A DNA stretch of 64,000 bases from Moorella glycerini (GTDB lineage Bacteria; Bacillota; DSM-521; Neomoorellales; Neomoorellaceae): the NCBI RefSeq assembly GCF_009735625.1, contig NZ_CP046244.1:1984001-2048000 (forward strand), given 5' to 3'. Of the stretch, positions 17,761 to 24,195 are shown piece by piece. Under the pieces are notes generated by a model, which worked only from the letters and a program-made list of their open reading frames with translations, was not told where the DNA came from and made no database searches. Positions within the stretch are counted from its first letter, which is position 1. Each line of letters begins with the position of its first letter. The position numbers and the translations under genes were made by a program.

Positions 17761-18291
17761 TTAATTAGCCATAAAATTGCGCCGGAAATGATTATGGAAC
17801 CTTTGGGAAAAGGTTTCGGCGTTGGGGAACGCGGCAATCATTTCCAGCAATTTTATGGCCCTTTGTTTAAATTCCGGCGGGATTATTTCCTGGTAACCCT
17901 GCTCCCGGAAGAAGGCCTGGATGCAATTCATGTTCTTCGCCCAACGGCGGCGGTAGAACTGGAGCAGCTGGTAGTAAATAAGGAGGCGGGCCTTGGAGAA
18001 GAAATATATGAGACAGTCCAGAATGAACTTAAGGGAATACTGGTAATACGGCAGGAGAAAGGAAGGCAAAAGAGAGAAGGTGTGCCGGCAGGAGCGGCAC
18101 CAAAAGCGGCAGATGGGCAGCTGTAGCCACTTTTCCGAGTCACTACCGGCATTACGCCAGTAAAAACCATGCCGCTTTAGAGCCTTCCGGGCCATACAGA
18201 TAGGGCAAGACTCTATGACGGGAAACTCATTTTTCTTACCCCGGGCAGCATAATCCTCCAGGGAAATACCGAAATTGTATACCAGTTGCAT
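17761..18291 (-). CDS. DUF6431 zinc-ribbon protein of the transposon
   Basis: A 176-residue protein. Near residue 30 it has CPIC and near residue 65 CRSCRHTF, two CxxC knuckles that would bind one zinc ion, then a helical, aromatic-rich C-terminal half (LLIYYQLLQFYRRRWAKN). This matches the DUF6431 pattern; the function is not established. It is the first gene in the transposon operon, with GGGGGG before the ATG, and lies 143 bases upstream of the transposase. By position and zinc ribbon it could be a DNA-binding target-site or end-binding factor, comparable in role to TniQ, but this is inference only. Confidence 0.8.
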   Translation of the reverse strand: MQLVYNFGISLEDYAARGKKNEFPVIESCPICMARKALKRHGFYWRNAGSDSEKWLQLPICRFWCRSCRHTFSLLPSFLLPYYQYSLKFILDCLIYFFSKARLLIYYQLLQFYRRRWAKNMNCIQAFFREQGYQEIIPPEFKQRAIKLLEMIAAFPNAETFSQRFHNHFRRNFMAN

Positions 18292-18401
18292 AAACAGCCC
18301 CCCAGAATAATTTGCTAAAATTATATCACTTTGGGGGAACTGTTACATGTTATCTCGATATTTTAAATTGATAAAGTTAGGACTAGTTTTAAGGATGATA
18401 G

Positions 18402-18415
18402 TGTGCTAAATGACA
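18402..18415 (-). repeat. Right terminal inverted repeat of the transposon
   Basis: TGTGCTAAATGACA, the exact reverse complement of 15088-15101. Confidence 0.9.
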
Positions 18416-18421
18416 AGAAAG
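18416..18421. repeat. Target-site duplication, right copy
   Basis: AGAAAG directly after the transposon's right ACA end; identical to 15082-15087. Confidence 0.9.
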
Positions 18422-18745
18422 GTGGGAAACTGGTTTCACCTCCTCAAAAACGTTGATAGCGGGACTTTACCCAGTCTCTTTTATAAGTTCCAACAGGCTT
18501 TTCGGGCACCTGAAGTTTACGCTCAAGTTAACAGCATGGAACCGGTAGTGTTTTGCTTCTGCGTTCTTGACAAAAAATGGGCAATACTAAAGACATTTAT
18601 ACCGCCAGAAAACAAACTGGAAGATTACTGCCGGGGCTTCTTTAATATTGATTACGAGGTGAGCGGGGGAAAAGTTCGGGTAGCGGATTCTTGCGGGTGG
18701 GTTGAGTTAAAAGAAGAACGGTTTTTAGCTTCTGGTACCCAATGA
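18422..18745 (+). pseudogene. Unknown gene, 3' part, split by the transposon
   Basis: This segment carries the last 107 codons and stop of the 246-residue protein whose first 139 codons are at 14671-15087. It begins VGNWFHLLKNVDSG and ends with FLASGTQ. The aromatic and cysteine-rich middle (PVVFCFCVLDKKWAILKTF) has no motif I can name. A start codon generated by the transposon end (ATG at 18410) could give a 111-residue peptide in the same frame, but no ribosome site is obvious. Confidence 0.8.
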
Positions 18746-18825
18746 GCATCATGCTAGATTTGTTTACGCATTATTGCTTACGGTAAGTATTCCTGGTATC
18801 ATACTATAAAAAGGGAGGTATTACG

Positions 18826-19098
18826 GTGAAAGAACAATTCGTCAAACCTACTGAACGCGGCCAGGTTACCATACCTAAAGAAATGCGGGAAAAACTCCAG
18901 ATCAACCAGAATACCAGGCTGCGTATTTATGTGGATGGTAATAAAGTCGTCCTGGAGCCGGTTTCTCCGCTGGACCTTGTTTTTAAGGAGCTTGAGGTTG
19001 AGGCCCGGGCAAAAGGGTTTACCAGGCAGGAACTGGATGAAGAAATAACTGCGGTACGCGAGCGCCTCATGAAAGAGCTTTACGGTGAAGGTCAATGA
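18826..19098 (+). CDS. AbrB/MazE-like antitoxin
   Basis: A 90-residue protein whose first half is a SpoVT/AbrB swapped-hairpin DNA-binding domain: ERGQVTIPKEMREKLQI and VDGNKVVLEPV. The C-terminal half is a charged helix that would bind and inhibit the toxin. The GTG start at 18826 follows AAGGGAGG by 7 bases. It overlaps the PIN gene by 4 bases (ATGA), the typical arrangement of a two-gene toxin-antitoxin operon that represses itself. Confidence 0.9.
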   Translation: MKEQFVKPTERGQVTIPKEMREKLQINQNTRLRIYVDGNKVVLEPVSPLDLVFKELEVEARAKGFTRQELDEEITAVRERLMKELYGEGQ

Positions 19099-19505
19099 GG
19101 ATAATGCTCGATACCAACATCCTTATATCCGGGATGGTCTTCCGCGGGCCTGAACGCCGTTTGCTTGAAACTATTCACCAACGCCGCTTAATCCTGGTAA
19201 TAAACAGCTATATTGTTGAAGAAACTAAAGAAGTTTTGCAGCGTAAGTTTCCCGCCCATATCGCGGCCTTCGATAAACTCTTATCCCTTCTTAATGTAGA
19301 ATATACACCTATGCCTTCTCCTGCATCTCTAGCTATAGCTCGCCCTATTATAAGGGACCCTAAAGATGCTGCAATTCTTGCGTCTGCCATTGAGGCCCGG
19401 CCCGATATTTTTGTCAGCGGTGATCTGGACCTGCATACACCGGAAGTAGGTTTTTTAATAAAAGTCATGACGACCGCTGAGGCTTTAAAACGTCTTAATC
19501 AATAA
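19095..19505 (+). CDS. PIN-domain toxin
   Basis: A 136-residue PIN ribonuclease of the group annotated as putative toxin-antitoxin PIN proteins. Acidic residues sit in MRIMLDTNILISGM (first Asp), SYIVEETKEVLQ (Glu), RPIIRDPKDAAILASA (Asp) and FVSGDLDLH (Asp), which together would bind magnesium. Such toxins cut RNA when the antitoxin is lost. The gene overlaps the antitoxin by 4 bases and looks intact. Confidence 0.9.
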   Translation: MRIMLDTNILISGMVFRGPERRLLETIHQRRLILVINSYIVEETKEVLQRKFPAHIAAFDKLLSLLNVEYTPMPSPASLAIARPIIRDPKDAAILASAIEARPDIFVSGDLDLHTPEVGFLIKVMTTAEALKRLNQ

Positions 19506-19544
19506 GGAATTTCATTGCAGCTAGGTGATAAAATACCCATAGAA

Positions 19545-19689
19545 ACTCTGGTAGATGAATTAGTCTCCGGGAGAATTAAAGCTGGTACTTTATATGCTCG
19601 AAAAACGCCTGCGGGAACAAGGGCAGGTAGAACTGGCGGAAGAGATAATACAAAAATACAGGCCAGCCGTGGAAGGACTGGCCCGCTAA
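19545..19689 (+). pseudogene. Remnant of the small gene found intact at 22464-22628
   Basis: The bases align with 22470-22628 over the whole length (shared blocks GAAACTCTGGTA / GAAACCCTGGTA, CTGGCGGAAGAGAT and ATACAGGCC), but a short internal deletion and frameshifts break the frame. It lies right after the PIN toxin gene. The presence of two copies, each beside a toxin gene, suggests the family is an antitoxin-like partner; that is inference. Confidence 0.6.
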
Positions 19690-19703
19690 ACTTCAAGGAC
19701 GGA

Positions 19704-20369
19704 TTACAAGGATTTATTACGCCAGAAACTGGCTACAATTTCAGCCAGCGGGCCTTCATCGATCATTTTGCGCTGGTTAGATCTAGGCAATAAATGAACG
19801 TAGTTCATTGTAGTATTAATCGAGGCGTGGTTTAGAAGCTCTTTGATCTCAACAAGATTGGCGCCATTTTTCCACAGATTGGTAGCAAAACTATGCCGCA
19901 TGCAGTGAGCGGTAATATTTTTCTGTATACCTGCCTCAATACATAAAGACTTTAAAAGCTTGTTTATCCACGATTTGCTGAGTTTTTTACCCTTAGGGGT
20001 CAGGAACAGGAAAGAAGCTGCATCAGGGTCTGCCGGAATCCTGCTTCTTTCGCCCTTTATATATTCAGTAATGCTATTTACTACCCAGGGTAGCAAGGGT
20101 AATAGATACTCTTTCTTCGTCTTAATGGACGGGATCAGCAATGCTTCCAGGTTGTTAGGATTCTCTATATACGGAAGGTTGATAAGTTCGCTTACCCTGA
20201 TTCCGGTGCCGTACAGAGTGGTCACAATTACCTGTGCGAGCTGTGGAAATCCGCAATCACTTGTAGAAGCTATAATTTTTTTAAATTTTTCCTGGGTTAG
20301 AGTATCTCTTTTAGCGGGTCCGGGCGCTGACATTTTTATTTCTTCAAGAGGATTGCTCATACCCTCCAT
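19704..20369 (-). CDS. Tyrosine recombinase, catalytic part; true 5' end unclear
   Basis: A 221-residue frame from the ATG at 20369 with all catalytic elements of phage-type integrases: Arg in YGTGIRVSELINLP, HCMRHSFATNL with His-x-x-Arg, and the nucleophile Tyr in INTTMNYVHLLPRS. The in-frame sequence upstream to about 20500 still reads as the core-binding domain (IRDFLYTIPENQ, HIISHLRNFFRVL), but no ATG, GTG or TTG precedes it before a stop near 20610. The gene has therefore lost its start, or the short form lacks the N-terminal DNA-binding domain. It is probably not functional as an integrase. Confidence 0.8.
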   Translation of the reverse strand: MEGMSNPLEEIKMSAPGPAKRDTLTQEKFKKIIASTSDCGFPQLAQVIVTTLYGTGIRVSELINLPYIENPNNLEALLIPSIKTKKEYLLPLLPWVVNSITEYIKGERSRIPADPDAASFLFLTPKGKKLSKSWINKLLKSLCIEAGIQKNITAHCMRHSFATNLWKNGANLVEIKELLNHASINTTMNYVHLLPRSNQRKMIDEGPLAEIVASFWRNKSL

Positions 20370-21007
20370 AGGGCCCCCGGTACTGCAAAGAACGCGAAAA
20401 AAGTTACGCAGGTGGCTTATTATATGACATTTGTTGCTTGTTTGATTTTCTGGTATAGTGTACAGGAAATCTCTAATAAACTGGGAATCAATCGGGGCCA
20501 GCCGTTTCCTGATCGAATACGCGGCTGCATAGCCGCCTTCGGGGCTTCGCCCGGTGAGCCTGAGCGTGTATGACAGGCTCCTGGCTCTTGCGATTCTAAT
20601 AATTGACTTAGGCTACCTGAGCGACCTCCTCCACTATGGAATCGCTGATTTGAAGCTCTCCTTTCTCCCGTCCGGCCGGCTGGGCGTAAGCCGCGGGAAC
20701 TGGGGAAAGGCCCGCCAGGCCCACCTCTCCGCGTTTGCCGCCGGCGAGGTCCACCGCGCACCGTCATAGAGAGAATAGCCTGTGGCCGTGTTCTGGCGTA
20801 ATTTGGTCTGAGTGTAAAGGAAACTCTATCCGTTAATCTCTAAAAGGTCTCTGAACCGTACACCAGGATAGTTAAAAGGAGCGGGGGAGGTGCTGCTACC
20901 GCCGTTGGTATGAACTATCACCACCAGCAGGGCAGGGTTGCGCTCCAACCACTCCTGGAGGATACAGATTAGTTGAATTTTATAAATAGGAGTAAGAGGG
21001 ATGGTTT
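20370..21007. other. Degenerate region between recombinase and DUF6884 gene
   Basis: On the minus strand, 20370-20500 continues the recombinase core-binding domain in frame without a start codon. From about 20610 to 20760 another minus-strand frame reads like coding DNA (VGLAGLSPVPAAYAQPAG, ELQISDSIVEEVAQVA) but has no start. A third frame at about 20835-20975 reads LQEWLERNPALLVVIVHTNG. These are short remnants I cannot assign. Only the last 25 bases (a weak GGAGTAAGAGGG) belong to the next gene. Confidence 0.4.
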
Positions 21008-22396
21008 ATGTCAAAAGTTGCTTTGATTTCATGTACCAGTAGGAAAAAAGCATATAAATGTCAAGCAAGAGAATTGTATTGGGAAAGCCCGCGGTTTCGA
21101 CTGGCATATGCTTTTGCAAAGCTTGTTGCAGACAAGATATTTATTCTCTCAGCAAAGTATGGTTTAGTACCGGAAGATAGGGTTATTGAACCTTATAACG
21201 AAACATTAAAGGAGAAAAGTGCCCAAGAGCGTCGTGCATGGGGATACAAAGCGGTAAATGAATTGTGCAAGGTTACTGATGTGGAGCACGATGAGTTTAT
21301 TGTTTTGGCAGGTGAAGTTTATCATGAAAACTTACTACCCCATCTGAGCCATTTCTGGCTTCCGCTTAAAGGTAGAAGTCAAGGCGAATGGATTCCGGAG
21401 TTGGAGAGGCTCGTTAAGCTTGAAAAAGAAACAGATAAAGTATTAGTTCTTCACATGCTCTTTAATGGTCTGCCACGATTGGATTGGACAATGATAGACC
21501 AGCTTCCCTATCAAAATGGCATATATATCATGTTTGAAAAGGGCGAAAGCTATCATAGCATGGATAGGATAGTTCGCGTAGGTACCCATCAGGGTCAAGA
21601 CCGTTTGAAGAAAAGGTTAAGAGACCACTTTGTGAAGGAGGACGCTGATGGCAGTATTTTCCGCAAAAACATCGGCCGTGCTTTTTTGAATATGACTTCG
21701 GATCCATATTTACAAGTGTGGGAAATTGATATGCACAAATCTGGGGAAAAAAGAGACTACGGGCACTTAATTGATGAAAGGCTGGAAGCTGGACTTGAGG
21801 CAAAGATTAGCCAGTATTTAAGAAGTAGCATCACTTTTGTTTGTTTTCCAGTTGATGAAGAAGAGGAACGGCTGCGATTGGAGGAAGGTATTATTGCAAC
21901 GCTTAACAGACATCCGTCATTTGGCCCGAGTAACAATTGGCTAGGCCTGAATAGCCCTGTACCGGAAATAGCCGGCAGTGGCCTTTGGAATAAACAGGGC
22001 CTGGATGGTCAACCGTTATCAGATAATGAAGTAGAGCGGATTAAATGGCTTGCCAGATTTGGTAATGATAGCTACAGGAACAATGCGGTTCATAGGGCAC
22101 GAGTACAAAGAGCGGTGAATCTAGTTATAACGACTGGAAAACCTTATGATTCGGAACGGAAAACAGCTGATGATGTAAGAAATTACATAGATAAATTATT
22201 GCGGGAAGCAAAGAGGCGAGGCGAAGACTATATTGATTTGGTTTCAGGGGATATTCATAAGCAGTTGGGTATGAAAAACAGGATGCCCCAGGTGTGCAGA
22301 ATTATGTATGAGAAAATGCAGGCAGGAGATAAGGTTATACATACTACCCCCAGTGGTAAGAGTTCGACGATAAAAATCAGGTATTATCTAAAATAG
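21008..22396 (+). CDS. DUF6884 + GIY-YIG-like + winged-helix-like fusion protein
   Basis: A 462-residue soluble protein with three parts. Residues 1-125 (VALISCTSRKKAYKCQARELY, then FILSAKYGLVPEDRVIEPY) match DUF6884, a YaaA-related domain. Residues about 155-275 (NGIYIMFEKGE, IVRVGTHQGQDRLKKRLRDHF) look like a GIY-YIG endonuclease fold: a GIY strand followed by VG(T) and a conserved Arg. Residues 395-462 (YIDLVSGDIHKQLG, RMPQVCRIMYEKM, PSGKSSTIKIRYYL) resemble a short winged-helix-like module seen at the ends of nuclease or restriction proteins; that assignment is from memory. It sits alone among mobile-element debris, next to toxin-antitoxin remnants, and is intact. A defence role is plausible but unproven. 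Confidence 0.75.
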   Translation: MSKVALISCTSRKKAYKCQARELYWESPRFRLAYAFAKLVADKIFILSAKYGLVPEDRVIEPYNETLKEKSAQERRAWGYKAVNELCKVTDVEHDEFIVLAGEVYHENLLPHLSHFWLPLKGRSQGEWIPELERLVKLEKETDKVLVLHMLFNGLPRLDWTMIDQLPYQNGIYIMFEKGESYHSMDRIVRVGTHQGQDRLKKRLRDHFVKEDADGSIFRKNIGRAFLNMTSDPYLQVWEIDMHKSGEKRDYGHLIDERLEAGLEAKISQYLRSSITFVCFPVDEEEERLRLEEGIIATLNRHPSFGPSNNWLGLNSPVPEIAGSGLWNKQGLDGQPLSDNEVERIKWLARFGNDSYRNNAVHRARVQRAVNLVITTGKPYDSERKTADDVRNYIDKLLREAKRRGEDYIDLVSGDIHKQLGMKNRMPQVCRIMYEKMQAGDKVIHTTPSGKSSTIKIRYYLK

Positions 22397-22463
22397 AGGT
22401 TGAGTGTTTAAGGAGTTTAATGGCTAGCCAAATATGCTATAATTTAAATCAGAGGTGGTAAAT

Positions 22464-22628
22464 ATGTCCGTAGAAACCCTGGTAAATGAATTAGCCAGCC
22501 TGCCGCCGGGAGAATTAAAACTGGTACTTGAGATGCTGGAAAAACGTCTGCTGGCCCAAAGACAGGTAGCACTGGCGGAAGAGATTATAGAAAGATACAG
22601 GCCGGCCCTGGAGGAACTGGCTCGATGA
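22464..22628 (+). CDS. Small antitoxin-like protein upstream of a Doc gene
   Basis: A 54-residue protein starting at ATG 22464 behind AGAGGTGG: MSVETLVNELASLPPGELK, then a helical, charged end. The LPPGELKLVLEMLEKRL helix and the coupling (4-base gap) to a Doc-type toxin gene suggest an antitoxin, but no family is certain. A decayed copy lies at 19545-19689 next to a PIN toxin. Confidence 0.6.
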   Translation: MSVETLVNELASLPPGELKLVLEMLEKRLLAQRQVALAEEIIERYRPALEELAR

Positions 22629-22631
22629 AAT

Positions 22632-22843
22632 ATGGAGCTGGATACTATAATGGAGATCCACCGCCGGGTTATTGCAGCCACCGGTGGGGAATACAGTATC
22701 CGGGATAAAAATTTACTGGAAAGTGCCTTCATGGCGCCGCTGGCCACCTTCGGCGGGAAGGATTTATATCCGGACATTCTCACCAAGGTGGCCGCTTTAT
22801 TATATTATATGGTATAACCAATAACCATCCCTTCATTGATGGC
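22632..22843 (+). pseudogene. Doc/Fic-type (death-on-curing) toxin, truncated and frameshifted
   Basis: The N-terminal 60 residues are typical of Doc family toxins: IMEIHRRVIAATGGEY and RDKNLLESAFMAPLATFGG. After VAALLYYMV a stop appears. In the next frame the bases at 22820-22843 read NNHPFIDG, the start of the Fic motif HPFxDGNKR, and then the sequence breaks into a recombinase fragment. The Fic core is incomplete, so no AMP/phosphate transfer is possible. Confidence 0.8.
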
Positions 22844-22869
22844 ATTTGCAAATGTAAATTTGGGTTATT

Positions 22870-23181
22870 CTCATTCATTGCCTGGTCGCGTACGCCATTC
22901 CGGGTCCGGCCGGCGCATTCAATAAGCCTTATCGCCATCCGGGGAGTCAGAGCAACGGGGAGAAGTTGTCTTGGAATACTGGTCTTGACTTCATGGGCAA
23001 CTGAAATGCCGATCAGGCCTTTCAACCGTAAAAAGCGGTGGGTAACCATGGCTGCATAAAATTGCTGCAGGGTGATGCTGTAAGATTCCTTTGTGGTGTC
23101 TGGGTGATGACCCCCTAGGGTGTATTTTTCCTGGAACTCGCGCCGGTCTTCCCACCGCTTTTGCGGGGAGAGGTCTGGCAA
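22870..23181 (-). pseudogene. Tyrosine recombinase, N-terminal fragment
   Basis: On the minus strand the frame reads EKYTLGGHHPDTTKESY, then RQLLPVALTPRMAIRLIECA and GRTRNGVRDQAM, the N-terminal and early catalytic part of XerC-like recombinases (the canonical form is ...RDRALLLLLYETGLR). It stops where it meets the broken Doc gene. The catalytic Arg, His-x-x-Arg and Tyr are missing. Confidence 0.55.
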
Positions 23182-23232
23182 TCATCTTCAGTCTCTCCTT
23201 CCTGTTTTTCATGGTTCCCCAATTTACCCCAA

Positions 23233-23418
23233 CTATTCGAGGAAGGTATTAAAATCAACATCTTCCCAGTTCAGCCGGATGATTTCCGAGCGACGCAGGC
23301 CGGCCAGGAGAAAATCAGAGCGGTAGGTTTCGATTGTTTGCGCCGATTTGGCGGTACTTTGTAATTCCAGCTCAAACTCGTCGTAGACATCCTGCAGCAA
23401 TAAAAAACCCCCTCGCAA
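23233..23418 (-). pseudogene. Second recombinase remnant with internal deletion
   Basis: A 61-residue frame joins an N-terminal integrase piece (VYDEFELELQSTAKSAQTIE) directly to the piece around the first catalytic Arg (LLAGLRRSEIIRLNWEDVDF). About 100 residues between the two are gone. It overlaps the hairpin at 23403-23437. Confidence 0.55.
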
Positions 23419-23437
23419 TCTATTTGAGGGAGTTTTT
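23403..23437. terminator. Hairpin with T run
   Basis: AAAAACCCCCTC (23403-23414) pairs with GAGGGAGTTTTT (23426-23437), one mismatch, 11-base loop. The T-rich right arm makes it a terminator for plus-strand transcripts, and the A-rich left arm would serve the minus strand. Confidence 0.6.
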
Positions 23438-23469
23438 CATTTAGCCCGCTGCCGGGGAATTATGTTGGA

Positions 23470-23519
23470 CTTATGGGTTTATAGGTGATACATATAAGTT
23501 TTTACTTACAACCCATAAG
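23470..23519. repeat. Perfect 10-bp inverted repeat
   Basis: CTTATGGGTT (23470-23479) and AACCCATAAG (23510-23519), 30 bases apart, in AT-rich DNA beside the recombinase fragments. It may be a recombinase core or an operator. I see no other feature in 23520-23630. Confidence 0.4.
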
Positions 23520-23639
23520 AAACCAGAAGGGCCAATTTCTGTAACACCTAAGTCGGCTTACAGGTTTGCTCAAAAGCATTTTTTACTGTCTTATAGCTTG
23601 CTGGCTCCAGTTATAGCTCACTGAGTGAATTCATTATTA

Positions 23640-23945
23640 ACGCTTCGCTGGATAATCTCGTACATCTGCTTGAGAAAACCGTCAACCTCGTTCTTCAAAC
23701 GCTCGTCCACTTCAGGCAACCTGTTGAGCAGCGGTTCCAGCGATGGCGCAATTTCATACCAGTCTTACCCCCCTGGCCGCAACTTTTCGCCGTAAAGATT
23801 CCGGCACCTCTTCCTCGCAGAGCAGGTTCAACCAATTAGCCACGGCCCGGGCCCTGGCCTGGGCTTCCGCCTGCCGCTGACCGGCCAATACCTGATCCTC
23901 GGCCATAACCTTCCGGCGCATAGCCATAAAATCCATGGACTCCAT
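23640..23945 (-). pseudogene. MNT nucleotidyltransferase/HepT remnant with the catalytic core deleted
   Basis: From 23945 on the minus strand the protein begins MESMDFMAMRRKVMAEDQV and ends LNLLCEEEVPESLRRKVAA, matching the start and end of the intact MNT at 28238-28594, but about 54 residues with the GSx9DxD metal site are cleanly missing. Beyond the stop, about 23640-23750 matches the last third of HepT (EVDERLKNEVDGFLKQMYEI), so the HepT gene is also largely lost. The cassette is a deleted copy of the one at 27.7-28.6 kb. Confidence 0.75.
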
Positions 23946-24195
23946 GTTGCCATCACCACCCTGGATTATATCCCATACTCCTCAGCTCTAACTATACCCG
24001 GAATCCGCGATAACAACAAGACATTCCCCTGGACCGATGATGACGGCTAGGGAAAAATAGGGCTGCGTTCATTAAACGGAGATCGCTATCGCTCCCTAAC
24101 AATTCTTAGAAATTTTTAAGGTTTAACCACCGGCTTCCTGTTATAATTAAAAAATAGATATGCCGGCAGCGCGGCAACAGGAGAGGGAGATTGAC

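Larger units (their letters stand above)
15088..18415 (-). mobile_element. Complete four-gene transposon, Tn552/Tn7-superfamily-like (TnsB/TnsC-type genes)
   Basis: The element is bounded by a perfect 14-bp inverted repeat, TGTCATTTAGCACA, at 15088-15101 and 18402-18415. Its 5'-TGT...ACA-3' ends are typical of the Mu/Tn7/Tn552 class, and it is flanked by 6-bp duplications AGAAAG. Inside are four minus-strand genes in this order: DUF6431 protein, DDE transposase, AAA ATPase and a small protein. Copies of the end motif occur inside the left end, for example ATTAGCACA at 15201-15209, and may be extra transposase sites. No cargo gene is visible. Excision restores a 246-codon gene exactly, so the insertion is recent and complete. 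Confidence 0.9.

Noticed and set aside
20554-20769. 71-codon plus-strand frame with a hydrophobic start
   Set aside because: It lies opposite recombinase-like coding remnants, has no ribosome site and no recognisable motif.
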